This document shows positions 51,755-59,973 of a stretch of DNA of 64,000 nucleotides, piece by piece (position 1 is the stretch's first letter; every line of letters begins with the position of its first letter). The position numbers and the translations under genes were made by a program. The stretch spans positions 1 through 64,000 of the forward strand of contig JAKFEE010000036.1 in the NCBI GenBank assembly GCA_036675815.1. The letters are read 5' to 3'. This DNA comes from JAKFEE01 sp036675815. Its GTDB lineage: Bacteria > Pseudomonadota > Alphaproteobacteria > Rhodospirillales > Magnetospirillaceae. The notes under the pieces are model-generated. The model saw only the letters and a program-made list of their open reading frames with translations, ran no database searches and was not told where the DNA came from.

Positions 51755-52774
51755 ATGCGCGTCTATTATGATCGCGATGCGGACGTCAATCTGATCAAGG
51801 CCAAGAAGGTCGTCATCGTCGGCTACGGCAGCCAGGGCCACGCCCATGCGCTGAACCTGCGCGATTCCGGCGTCAAGGAAGTGGCGGTGGCGCTGCGGCC
51901 CGGCTCGGTCAGCATCAAGAAGGCCGAGGCCGAGGGCCTCAAGGTGATGGCGCCGGCCGAGGCCGCCAAATGGGCCGACGTGGTGATGATCCTCACCCCC
52001 GACGAGCTCCAGGCCGATCTGTATGCCAAGGATCTGCGCGACAACCTCAAGGAAGGTGCCGCCCTGGTCTTCGCCCACGGCCTCAACATCCATTTCAAGC
52101 TGATCGAGCCGCGCCCCGACCTCGACGTGTTCATGGTGGCGCCCAAGGGCCCCGGCCACACCGTCCGCGGCGAGTTCCTCAAGGGCGGCGGCGTACCGTG
52201 CCTGGTGGCGGTGGCCCAGGACGCCTCGGGCAACGCACTCGAGCTGGCGCTGTCCTACGCCTCGGCCATCGGCGGCGGCCGCTCGGGTATCATCGAGACC
52301 AGCTTCCGCGAGGAATGCGAGACCGACCTGTTCGGCGAGCAGGCGGTGCTGTGCGGCGGCGTGACCAAGCTGATCCAGACCGGCTTCGAGACCCTGGTCG
52401 AGGCCGGCTACGCCCCCGAGATGGCCTATTTCGAGTGCCTGCATGAAGTGAAGCTGATCGTCGACCTCATCTATGAGGGCGGCATCGCCAACATGCGCTA
52501 CTCGATCTCCAACACCGCCGAGTACGGCGACTACGTCACCGGCCCGCGCGTCGTCACCGACGAGACCAAGGCCGAGATGAAGCGCGTGCTCGAGGACATC
52601 CAGTCCGGCCGCTTCGTCCGCGACTGGATGTTGGAATGCAAGGCCGGCCAGCCCAGCTTCAAGGCGACCCGCCGCCGCCAGGCCGAGCACCCCATCGAGG
52701 AGGTGGGCGAGCGCCTGCGCGGCATGATGCCGTGGATCACCAAGAACAAGCTGGTCGACAAGAGCCGCAACTAA
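51755..52774 (+). CDS. ilvC: Ketol-acid reductoisomerase
   Basis: Converts acetolactate or acetohydroxybutyrate to the dihydroxy acids with NADPH and magnesium. 339 residues, class I. VVIVGYGSQGHAHALNLRDS is the Rossmann motif, and the basic residue in VALRPGSVS suggests NADPH. APKGPGHTVRGEF, LFGEQAVLCGGVTKLIQ (metal-binding Asp and Glu lie in the preceding ETSFREECETD), and EVKLIVDLIYEGGIANM follow. GGGGAAG precedes the ATG; a GTG one codon earlier is also in frame. Separated from ilvBH by two unrelated genes, so expression is independent. A terminator lies downstream. Confidence 0.97.
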   Translation: MRVYYDRDADVNLIKAKKVVIVGYGSQGHAHALNLRDSGVKEVAVALRPGSVSIKKAEAEGLKVMAPAEAAKWADVVMILTPDELQADLYAKDLRDNLKEGAALVFAHGLNIHFKLIEPRPDLDVFMVAPKGPGHTVRGEFLKGGGVPCLVAVAQDASGNALELALSYASAIGGGRSGIIETSFREECETDLFGEQAVLCGGVTKLIQTGFETLVEAGYAPEMAYFECLHEVKLIVDLIYEGGIANMRYSISNTAEYGDYVTGPRVVTDETKAEMKRVLEDIQSGRFVRDWMLECKAGQPSFKATRRRQAEHPIEEVGERLRGMMPWITKNKLVDKSRN

Positions 52775-52808
52775 GTACTTTGCGTTCGCACTCGATTACG
52801 CTCTCGTT

Positions 52809-52866
52809 CGTCATTGCCGGGCTTGACCCGGCAATCCTTGGACATCCGGGTCAAGCCCGGGGTGGC
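52809..52866. repeat. Intergenic palindromic repeat, TTGCCGGGCTTGACCCGGCAA type
   Basis: CGTCATTGCCGGGCTTGACC at 52809 folds with CCGGCAATCC, and a second unit ATCCGGGTCAAGCCCGGGG is its partial inverse. This repeat class is common between alphaproteobacterial genes. It lies between the ilvC stop and the terminator. Confidence 0.8.
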
Positions 52867-52916
52867 GCGAGGAGGGGGGGGCGAGCGAATGCCCTCAGCC
52901 GGCTCCGGCTTCCGGC

Positions 52917-52948
52917 AACGCGACCACCGCAAGGTGGTCGCGTTTTGT
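52917..52948 (+). terminator. Rho-independent terminator downstream of ilvC
   Basis: AACGCGACCACC pairs with GGTGGTCGCGTT around GCAA, 12 bp, and runs into TTG after the GTTTT. It is 142 bases past the ilvC stop, beyond the repeat. Confidence 0.85.
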
Positions 52949-53064
52949 CGCGCACGGGCCTGGACCGGGAAGTCCCATCCCCTCAGCCATGTGGCATGAC
53001 CCTTGGTCTTGTGACACCTTAGAGATGACGACGCCTTCGTCCAAATCGCGGATAGGATGGCAAC

Positions 53065-53306
53065 ATGGGCCGCACCGAAGGTTCCTACTGGGTTCAGGCA
53101 GAGTGGGACGACGAGGCAAAGTGCTGGTACACCGTAGAGAGCAATGTACCGGGCTTGGCGACGGGCGCAGATACCATTCCGGAACTTGTGGAAAAGCTGC
53201 GGGCGATGGTGCCGAGCTACTGCAACTGAATACTGGCGAGAGCCGAGCCGAGGTGCCCATCGAATTGACGGCCTACTGCGCCGAGCGTGTGCGCCTCCGC
53301 GCCTGA
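53065..53306 (+). pseudogene. HicB-like (DUF1902) antitoxin gene with a single-base deletion
   Basis: From ATG 53065 the frame reads MGRTEGSYWVQAEWDDEAKC, NVPGLATGADTIPELVEK and then stops at 53227-53229 after SYCN. Adding one G near 53213 gives VPELLQLNTGESRAEVPIE, then LTAYCAERVRLRA and a stop at 53304-53306, a normal DUF1902 end, overlapping the HicA start as TGATG. The partner is also broken. The antitoxin would normally neutralise HicA. Either the pair has decayed or the sequence has an error here. Confidence 0.72.
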
Positions 53307-53502
53307 TGGCCGACAATTATACGCCTCGCGTGAAGGAAATCCTGCGGGAGCACGACTGCCGCTTTGAGCGGAACGGCAAGGGCGACCATGAGATCTGGCA
53401 CAGCCCGATCACCAACCATCGCTTTCCGGTCGAGGGTAGAATTCCTCCAGACACTGGGCAAACATCGTCCTAAAGAAAGCCGGAATCCCGAAGCATTTCT
53501 AG
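53306..53502 (+). pseudogene. HicA-like toxin gene with a single-base deletion
   Basis: ATG 53306 starts MADNYTPRVKEILREHDCRF, RNGKGDHEIWHSPITNHRFP with the toxin's catalytic His in the GDHEIW region, then changes frame near 53445 and stops early. One added base restores SRHWANIVLKKAGIPKHF and a stop at 53500-53502, the standard HicA/YcfA ending. HicA is a small mRNA interferase of the double-stranded RNA-binding fold. As read, the toxin is truncated. Confidence 0.72.
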
Positions 53503-53530
53503 AGCGCGACGCGTGACTCTCGGGTCGCCC

Positions 53531-53584
53531 GGAGCGCGGAGCTCCAGTTCCGCATCCGCGTGCGGACCTGGAGGTCCGCGCTCC
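53531..53584. repeat. Palindromic repeat, copy 4 (54 bp)
   Basis: Left arm 53531-53554 differs from copy 1 by one base (AGTTCC for AGCTCC). The right arm TGCGGACCTGGAGGTCCGC is the second arm type also seen, with changes, in copy 2. The loop is one base shorter. Begins 28 bases after the restored HicA stop. Confidence 0.82.
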
Positions 53585-53665
53585 CGGTGGCCATTGTGCT
53601 TTTTCGCGCAGCCGCGCCGCTGCAAAATGGGCTACATCACCTCGACCCCATGGCAGGTTTGACAG

Positions 53666-53693
53666 TTGCCTCCATCGAGCGCTGCTGTATAAA
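53666..53693 (+). promoter_or_regulatory. Candidate leuA promoter
   Basis: TTGCCT (53666-53671), 16-base spacer, TATAAA (53688-53693). It predicts a start near 53700 and a leader of about 270 nt before leuA. Another TTGACA at 53660 is too far from the -10. No competing promoter-like element is clearer in this interval. Confidence 0.4.
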
Positions 53694-53721
53694 TAGCGGA
53701 TAGGCCGATTTCTTCTTGATC

Positions 53722-53930
53722 ATGGGCGGGATGATGACCAGGGCGGGCATGAGCGGAACGAGCCAGGCGAGCGCGATCGGCGCCGCCCTGGTTGCTCGCG
53801 CCTGCGGCCGGGGCATTGGCCCGTCGGCTGTTCCGCTTCTCGACGATGCCGGGGTCCTGCGACTTACGGGCCCCTGAACGTTCTGGCGGCCGCGCACTCC
53901 GACCGACTCGCGGCGATGGACGTTCAGGGG
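53722..53930 (+). promoter_or_regulatory. leuA leader: short ORF ending in an inverted repeat, possible attenuator
   Basis: An open frame from ATG 53722 ends at TGA 53875-53877 (51 codons); its last residues, VPLLDDAGVLRLTGP, hold four of its five leucines. The stop lies inside the left arm of an 11-base inverted repeat, CCCCTGAACGT (53871-53881) and ACGTTCAGGGG (53920-53930), 40 bases before leuA. Leucine codons placed at a hairpin are how leader-peptide attenuators work, but no Leu run or T-tract terminator is seen, and the ORF lacks a good ribosome site. Treat as a hypothesis. Confidence 0.3.
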
Positions 53931-53969
53931 GCTTCCCAGGTCGACCGTCGCCTAGAGAAGGTCTTTTCA

Positions 53970-55523
53970 ATGAGTGGCATGGACAACAATCGCGTCATCA
54001 TCTTCGACACCACGCTGCGCGACGGCGAGCAGTCGCCCGGCGCCTCCATGAACCTGGAGGAAAAGGTCAAGATCGCCCAACTGCTGGAAGAGATGGGCGT
54101 CGACGTCATCGAGGCCGGTTTCCCCATCGCCTCCAACGGCGATTTCGAGGCGGTGCAGGCGGTGGCCCACGCCGTGCGCAATTCGGTGGTCTGTGGTTTG
54201 GCGCGCGCCACCAGGGGTGACATCGAGCGCTGCGCCGAGGCCATCAAGCCGGCGGCGCGCGGGCGCATCCACACCTTCCTGTCCACCTCGCCGCTGCACA
54301 TGAAGTACAAGCTGCAGATGGAGCCGGAGAAGGTGCAGCAGGCGGTGATCGACAGCGTGACTCTGGCGCGCCGTCTCACCGACGACGTCGAGTGGTCGGC
54401 CGAGGACGGCTCGCGCACCGAGCACGACTTCCTGTGCCGCTGCGTCGAGGCGGCCATCGCCGCCGGCGCCCGCACCATCAACATTCCCGATACCGTCGGC
54501 TACGCGGTACCCGAGGAATACGGCGCGCTGATCAAGATGCTGTTCGACCGCGTGCCCAACATCGACAAGGCGGTCATCTCGGTGCACTGCCACAACGACC
54601 TCGGCCTGGCGGTGGCCAACTCGCTGGCGGCGGTGGCCAACGGCGCCCGCCAGATCGAGTGCACGATCAACGGCCTGGGCGAGCGGGCCGGCAATGCCGC
54701 GATGGAGGAGATCGTCATGGCGCTGCGTACCCGCCACGACCGCATGCCCTTCACCACCGGCATCAAGACCGAGGCCATCATGCGCGCCTCCAAGCTGGTG
54801 TCGACGGTCACCGGCTTCGTCGTCCAGCCCAACAAGGCGATCGTCGGCGCCAACGCCTTCGCCCACGAATCGGGCATCCACCAGGATGGCGTCCTGAAAA
54901 ACGCCCAGACCTACGAAATCATGACCCCGGAATCGGTCGGGCTGCACCGCTCGACTCTGGTCTTGGGCAAGCATTCGGGGCGCGCCGCTTTTAAGTCCAA
55001 GTTAAAGGACCTGGGCTACGATCTCGGCGACAATGCCATCGAGGACGCCTTCCGCCGCTTCAAGGATCTGGCCGACCGCAAGAAGGACGTCTACGACGAG
55101 GACATCGTCGCGCTCGTCGAAGATGAAGTGGTGCGGGCCAATGATCGGATCCGGCTGACGTCCTTGGAAGTGGTGTGCGGGACCATGCATCGTCCGCCGA
55201 CGGCCAAACTGGAACTCGAGGTCGACGGCGCCCTGGCGCGGGTGAAGGAAAGCGGCGATGGACCGGTCGACGCCACCTTCCGCGCCATCAAGGCGCTGTT
55301 CCCGCACGAAGCGCGGCTGCAATTGTATCAGGTGCACGCCGTCACCCAGGGCACCGATGCCCAGGCCGAGGTGACGGTGCGGCTGGAGGAAAACGGCAAG
55401 ACGGTGAATGGGCAGGGGGCCGATACCGATACGTTGGTTGCTTCGGCTCGTGCCTACATCAATGCGCTGAACAAGTTGCTGGTGAAACGGGAAAAAACCG
55501 CGCCCACCGCACTGTCGGCGTGA
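53970..55523 (+). CDS. leuA: 2-isopropylmalate synthase
   Basis: Condenses acetyl-CoA with 2-oxoisovalerate, the committed step to leucine. 517 residues: TIM-barrel with FDTTLRDGEQSPGASMNLEE and VDVIEAGFPIASNGDFEAV, the metal site ISVHCHNDLGLAVANSLAAV, INGLGERAGNAAMEEIVMAL, HESGIHQDGVLKN, then the C-terminal LeuA dimer domain that binds leucine for feedback (about residues 370-505). ATG 53970 has GAGAAGGT upstream. It follows ilvC at a distance and is single. Feedback inhibition is expected from the intact regulatory domain. Confidence 0.96.
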   Translation: MSGMDNNRVIIFDTTLRDGEQSPGASMNLEEKVKIAQLLEEMGVDVIEAGFPIASNGDFEAVQAVAHAVRNSVVCGLARATRGDIERCAEAIKPAARGRIHTFLSTSPLHMKYKLQMEPEKVQQAVIDSVTLARRLTDDVEWSAEDGSRTEHDFLCRCVEAAIAAGARTINIPDTVGYAVPEEYGALIKMLFDRVPNIDKAVISVHCHNDLGLAVANSLAAVANGARQIECTINGLGERAGNAAMEEIVMALRTRHDRMPFTTGIKTEAIMRASKLVSTVTGFVVQPNKAIVGANAFAHESGIHQDGVLKNAQTYEIMTPESVGLHRSTLVLGKHSGRAAFKSKLKDLGYDLGDNAIEDAFRRFKDLADRKKDVYDEDIVALVEDEVVRANDRIRLTSLEVVCGTMHRPPTAKLELEVDGALARVKESGDGPVDATFRAIKALFPHEARLQLYQVHAVTQGTDAQAEVTVRLEENGKTVNGQGADTDTLVASARAYINALNKLLVKREKTAPTALSA

Positions 55524-55562
55524 TATGGGCCGCTAGTCTGGTGTAATGTTCGGAAGTCAGTG

Positions 55563-55586
55563 ATGCCGGGGGGGCGCCCCCGGCAT
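55563..55586. terminator. GC hairpin between leuA and mreB
   Basis: ATGCCGGGGG and CCCCCGGCAT form a perfect 10-bp stem around GGCG, 39 bases after the leuA stop and 33 before the mreB start. There is no T-run; it may act as a weak terminator or 3' stabiliser. Confidence 0.6.
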
Positions 55587-55618
55587 TGCCATAACAAGAA
55601 GCCACAGAGTGAGGTCGA

Positions 55619-56659
55619 ATGTTTTCGAGAGTGACGGGCTGGATGTCGGCGGACATGGCAATCGACCTGGGTACCGCAAATACCTTGGTCTATGTAAAAG
55701 GCCGCGGCATCGTCCTCAACGAGCCCTCTGTGGTGGCTATTGCCGAAGAAAAGGGCAAGAAAAAGGTGCTTGCCGTCGGTGACGAGGCCAAGATGATGCT
55801 GGGTCGCACCCCCGGCTACATCCAGGCCATCCGTCCCTTGCGCGACGGCGTCATTGCCGACTTCGAAGTCGCCGAAGAGATGATCAAGCACTTCATTCGC
55901 AAGGTGCACAATCGCCGCAGCTTCGCCAGTCCCCTGGTCATCGTCTGCGTGCCCTCCGGCTCCACCGCCGTCGAGCGCCGCGCCATCCAGGAATCGGCGG
56001 AAAGCGCCGGGGCGCGAAAGGTGTTCCTGATCGAGGAGCCGATGGCGGCGGCGATCGGTGCCGGCCTGCCGGTGACCGAGCCCACCGGCTCGATGGTCGT
56101 CGACATAGGCGGCGGCACGACGGAAGTCGCGGTGCTGTCGTTGGGCGGCATCGTTTATTCCCGTTCGGTGCGCGTCGGTGGCGACAAGATGGACGAGGCG
56201 ATCATCGCCTACATTCGCCGCAACCATAACCTGCTGGTCGGCGAGGGCTCGGCCGAGCGGATCAAGAAGGAAATCGGCACCGCGTGCCCGCCCGAGGACG
56301 GCGAAGGCCGTACCATCGAGATCAAGGGCCGCGACCTGATGAACGGTGTGCCGAAGGAACTCATCATCAGCGAACGCCAGATTGCCGAGGCCCTGGCCGA
56401 ACCGGTCGGCGCCATCATCGAGGCCGTCAAGGTGGCGCTCGAGCACACCGCGCCGGAACTGGCCGCCGACATCGTCGACAAGGGCATCGTGATGACCGGC
56501 GGCGGCGCGCTGCTGGCCAATCTCGACTTCGTCCTGCGCCACGCCACCGGGCTGCCGGTGACGGTCGCCGACGATGCCCTGTCCTGCGTCGCCCTCGGCA
56601 CCGGGCGGGCGCTGGAAGAGATGAGCAAGCTGCGCAACGTGCTGACTACCATGTATTGA
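55619..56659 (+). CDS. mreB: Rod shape-determining protein MreB
   Basis: Bacterial actin that organises lateral wall synthesis. 346 residues, family length. An N-terminal amphipathic segment precedes MAIDLGTANTLVYVKGRGIV (phosphate 1), VCVPSGSTAVERRAIQESAE, EEPMAAAIGAGLPV, MVVDIGGGTTEVAVLSLGGI (phosphate 2), and IVMTGGGALLANLDFVL (adenosine). First gene of mreBCD-mrdA-rodA. Start at the ATG of MFSRVTGWMSADMAIDLG. The following gap to mreC is 35 bases. Confidence 0.98.
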   Translation: MFSRVTGWMSADMAIDLGTANTLVYVKGRGIVLNEPSVVAIAEEKGKKKVLAVGDEAKMMLGRTPGYIQAIRPLRDGVIADFEVAEEMIKHFIRKVHNRRSFASPLVIVCVPSGSTAVERRAIQESAESAGARKVFLIEEPMAAAIGAGLPVTEPTGSMVVDIGGGTTEVAVLSLGGIVYSRSVRVGGDKMDEAIIAYIRRNHNLLVGEGSAERIKKEIGTACPPEDGEGRTIEIKGRDLMNGVPKELIISERQIAEALAEPVGAIIEAVKVALEHTAPELAADIVDKGIVMTGGGALLANLDFVLRHATGLPVTVADDALSCVALGTGRALEEMSKLRNVLTTMY

Positions 56660-56694
56660 CCGCGTAGCGCCGACGTGCTGGTGGAGGCAACGGC

Positions 56695-57564
56695 GTGAAA
56701 CAGCATTCCGGCCCGATTGGTCGCGTGGCGACGCTGAAGCTGGTGGCGCATCGCTTCGCGTTGTTCGGGCTGATTGCCGTGTCGTTCGGCCTGATGTTGT
56801 TGGGGAAGGCCGACACGGTGCTGGTCGAGCGCGTGAGAACGACCGTCGTCGATGCGGCCACCCCCATCCTCGACGTCATGGCGCGGCCGGCGGCAAGCAT
56901 TGCTGACCTGGTCGATAGCGTGCGCCATCTGGTGTCGCTGCGCGCCGAAAACGCCCAGCTGCGCGAGGAGAATGCCCGTCTCATGCATTGGCAGACGGCG
57001 GCACGGCGCCTCGCACACGAGAATCAGGCATTGCGCGCCCAGCTCAATTTCGTTCCCGAACCCGATTCCGCGTTCATCACCGGCCGGGTCGTCGCCGACA
57101 CCGGCGGCGCCTTCGTCCATTCGCTCTTGATCAATTCCGGCGCCAGCGACGGCGTGCGCAAAGGACAGGCAGTGGTTGCGGGCGAGGTGCTGGTGGGGCG
57201 CATCGCCGAGGTCGGCTCGCGTTCGGCCCGTATCTTGCTGCTGACCGACATGAACTCGCGCATTCCGGTAATGGTCGAGCCATCAGGGGCCAAGGCCATC
57301 CTGGCCGGCGACAACGATGATCGGCCGCGCCTGGATTATCTTGCCGGCGGCATCAGCGTCAGCCCTGGCGATCGCGTGGTGACGTCCGGTTCCGGTGGCG
57401 CCTTTCCGCCCGGCGTGCCGGTCGGTGTCATTGCCTCGGCGGCCGATGGTGTGGCGCTGCTCGAGCCCTTCGTCCAACGCCACCGCCTGGACTACGTCAC
57501 CGTCATCGACTTCGGCTTGTCCGGCATCCTGGAGTTCGAAGGGCAGGAGACGACGCGCAAGTGA
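56695..57564 (+). CDS. mreC: Rod shape-determining protein MreC
   Basis: A 289-residue bitopic inner-membrane protein. Transmembrane helix about 22-42 (FALFGLIAVSFGLMLLGKA), coiled coil about 80-115 (HLVSLRAENAQLREENARLM), then the periplasmic beta-domain (FITGRVVADTGGAFVHSLLI, GQAVVAGEVLVGRIAEVG, ILLLTDMNSRIPVMVE, PGDRVVTSGSGGAFPPGVPV). It links MreB with PBP2 and RodA. GTG start at 56695 with GGAGG upstream. Overlaps mreD as GTGA. Confidence 0.95.
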   Translation: MKQHSGPIGRVATLKLVAHRFALFGLIAVSFGLMLLGKADTVLVERVRTTVVDAATPILDVMARPAASIADLVDSVRHLVSLRAENAQLREENARLMHWQTAARRLAHENQALRAQLNFVPEPDSAFITGRVVADTGGAFVHSLLINSGASDGVRKGQAVVAGEVLVGRIAEVGSRSARILLLTDMNSRIPVMVEPSGAKAILAGDNDDRPRLDYLAGGISVSPGDRVVTSGSGGAFPPGVPVGVIASAADGVALLEPFVQRHRLDYVTVIDFGLSGILEFEGQETTRK

Positions 57565-58076
57565 AGCCGTCGCTGTTTCAGCGGATGGACACATGGGTGC
57601 GCCGTCTGTTGCCGTTGGGCAGCACCGTCCTGCTCGTGCTGTTGAGCCTGACGCCGACCCGCATCCCCGGCTTCTCCGGGGTGGGGCCGGCGCTGGCAAT
57701 GATGGGGGTGTTCTACTGGTCGATCTACCGCCCCGATCTCTTGTCGCTACTTGCCGCCTTCGGCATCGGGCTGCTGCACGATACCGTCTCCGGCACGCCG
57801 CTGGGCGTCACGGCGGCGATACTGGTGACGGTGCAGGGCGTGACGCGATCGCAGCGGCGGTTCTTCCTGGGCAACACCTTCATCGTCGTCTGGTGGGGCT
57901 TCGGACTGGTGGCCATGGCTGCGATCGCCGCCACTTGGCTGCTGGTGTCGCTGGCCAAAGGGCAACTCGTCGATGGCCGGGCCGTGATCTTCGAATACCT
58001 CATCACGGTGTCGCTCTATCCCGTGGTGTCGTGGCTGCTGGCCCGCGCCCAGGTCGCCTTCCTGCGGCAGTCTTGA
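57561..58076 (+). CDS. mreD: Rod shape-determining protein MreD
   Basis: A 171-residue hydrophobic protein with five or six transmembrane segments. Sequence conservation in MreD is low; the pattern LLSLTPTRIPGFSGVGPALA, FYWSIYRPDLLSLLAAFGIG, HDTVSGTPLGVTA is characteristic, as is the position between mreC and mrdA. GTG start overlapping the mreC stop. Part of the elongasome membrane complex. Confidence 0.92.
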   Translation: MKPSLFQRMDTWVRRLLPLGSTVLLVLLSLTPTRIPGFSGVGPALAMMGVFYWSIYRPDLLSLLAAFGIGLLHDTVSGTPLGVTAAILVTVQGVTRSQRRFFLGNTFIVVWWGFGLVAMAAIAATWLLVSLAKGQLVDGRAVIFEYLITVSLYPVVSWLLARAQVAFLRQS

Positions 58077-58077
58077 G

Positions 58078-59973
58078 ATGAACAACGACCAAGAACGTCA
58101 GAGGCTGTTCAGCCGCCGTGTCCTGGTCCTCGGCGGCGGCAAGCTGGCATTGGCCTCGGCCCTGATCGCCCGCATGTACTATCTGCAGGTCGTCGAGGCC
58201 GAGAAGTATCGGGTTCTGGCCGACGACAACCGCATCTCACTCCGGCTGCTGCCGCCACCCCGCGGCCGCATCCTCGACCGCAACGGCGTGCCGCTGGCGG
58301 TGAACGAGCAGAACTTCCAGGTTCTGGTGGTGGCCGAACAGACCAACGGCCTCGGCGACACCTTGGATGCGCTGTCGCGCATCATCCCGCTGACCGAGGG
58401 CGAACGCGCCCGCATCATCCGCGATGCGAGCCGGCGGCGTAGCTTCGTGCCGATGACGGTGCGCAGCAACCTATCCTGGGAGGAGGTGGCGCGCATCGAG
58501 CTCAACGCCCCCGACCTGCCGGGGGTGATGATCGATGTCGGGCAGAGCCGCCATTATCCGCTGCAAGGCTTGGGCGCGCACATTCTCGGCTATGTATCGG
58601 CCGTCTCCGAAAGCGATCTGGCCAATTCTCAGGGCGACCCCCTGCTGGAGCTGCCGGGCTTCCGCATCGGCAAGGCCGGGGTCGAACGCATCTACGATCT
58701 GCCGCTGCGCGGGCGTGGCGGCGCAAGCCAGGTCGAGGTCAACGCCGTCGGCCGGGTCATTCGCGAACTGGCACGGGACGAAGGTGAGGCCGGCGCCGAC
58801 CTGCGGCTGTCCCTCGACGTCAACCTCCAGGAATTTGCCGCCCAGCGCATGGGCGCCGAAAGCGCCGCCACCGTCGTCATGGACATCCATAACGGCGAAG
58901 TGCTGGTCATGGCATCGACACCCAGCTTCGATCCAAACGCCTTCAACCGCGGCCTGACCTCGGTCGAATGGAAGGACCTGGTCGGTAATCCGCGCGCGCC
59001 CCTGACCAACAAGGCCATCGCCGGCCAATATGCGCCGGGCTCGACGTTCAAGATGATGGTGGCGCTGGCCGCGCTGGAAAACGGCACGATAACCCCGGAA
59101 CAGCGCGTGTTTTGCCCCGGATTCATGGCTTTGGGCAACAACCGCTTCCATTGCTGGAAGAAGCACGGGCACGGCGCCGTCGATATGGTCGGTGCCCTGA
59201 AGCATTCATGCGACGTCTATTTCTACGAGATCGCCCGCCGCACCGGCGTCGATCGCATCGCCGACGTCTGCCGGCGCTTCGGCCTTGGCGAGCAGACCGG
59301 CATCGACCTGCCGGGCGAACGCACCGGCGTCATCCCCACGCGCAACTGGAAACGGGCGGCGCTCGGCCAGCCTTGGTACCCTGGTGAGACGCTGATCAAC
59401 GGCATCGGCCAGGGCTATGTCTTGGCGACCCCGCTGCAACTGGCGGTCATGACGGCGCGCATCGCCAATGGTGGCTTGGCAGTGGTGCCGCACGTCGCCC
59501 GCGACGTTCTCGACGACGCCCACCTCGTCCCACGCGCCGCCCCCGAATTCACCAGCATCGGCGTTGCGGCGAAGAACATTTCCGTGGTTCGGGCCGGCAT
59601 GAACGCGGTGACCAACGAAATCGGCGGCACCGCCTTCAGCGCCCGCATCAAGGATCCAGCCATGGCCATGTCGGGAAAGACCGGCACCGCTCAGGTCCGC
59701 CGCATCACCCTGCGCGAACGCGAGACCGGGGTGAAGAAGAACGAGGATCTGCCGTGGAAACAGCGTGACCACGCGTTGTTCGTCGCCTATGCGCCGGAAG
59801 ATGCGCCGCGCTGGGCGATCTCCGTCGTCGTCGCACACGGCGGCGGCGGCTCGGCGGTGGCGGCGCCGATTGCCCGTGACATCCTGACCGAGGTGCAAAA
59901 GGCTTACCCGCGCGCGGCCCCCCTGGCCGGTGCCGCTGATGCCCCCGGCGAGGCCAATGGAGGTCCCGGGTGA
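58078..59973 (+). CDS. mrdA: Penicillin-binding protein 2 (transpeptidase)
   Basis: Elongation-specific class B PBP of 631 residues. An N-terminal anchor helix (about 19-37), then the pedestal PPPRGRILDRNGVPLAVNEQ. Transpeptidase motifs: SxxK at GSTFKMMVALAAL with Ser322, SxN-like HSCDVYFYEIARRTGV, KTG in SGKTGTAQVRR. The last 15 residues are Ala/Pro/Gly rich. It crosslinks peptidoglycan made by RodA. Starts one base after the mreD stop; its stop overlaps rodA. Confidence 0.97.
   Translation: MNNDQERQRLFSRRVLVLGGGKLALASALIARMYYLQVVEAEKYRVLADDNRISLRLLPPPRGRILDRNGVPLAVNEQNFQVLVVAEQTNGLGDTLDALSRIIPLTEGERARIIRDASRRRSFVPMTVRSNLSWEEVARIELNAPDLPGVMIDVGQSRHYPLQGLGAHILGYVSAVSESDLANSQGDPLLELPGFRIGKAGVERIYDLPLRGRGGASQVEVNAVGRVIRELARDEGEAGADLRLSLDVNLQEFAAQRMGAESAATVVMDIHNGEVLVMASTPSFDPNAFNRGLTSVEWKDLVGNPRAPLTNKAIAGQYAPGSTFKMMVALAALENGTITPEQRVFCPGFMALGNNRFHCWKKHGHGAVDMVGALKHSCDVYFYEIARRTGVDRIADVCRRFGLGEQTGIDLPGERTGVIPTRNWKRAALGQPWYPGETLINGIGQGYVLATPLQLAVMTARIANGGLAVVPHVARDVLDDAHLVPRAAPEFTSIGVAAKNISVVRAGMNAVTNEIGGTAFSARIKDPAMAMSGKTGTAQVRRITLRERETGVKKNEDLPWKQRDHALFVAYAPEDAPRWAISVVVAHGGGGSAVAAPIARDILTEVQKAYPRAAPLAGAADAPGEANGGPG

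Noticed and set aside
53637..53897. A minus-strand frame upstream of leuA with a hydrophobic stretch (LVPLMPALVIIPPMIKKK)
   Set aside because: No ribosome site that I can see, basic low-complexity ends, and it overlaps the presumed leuA leader; not enough support.
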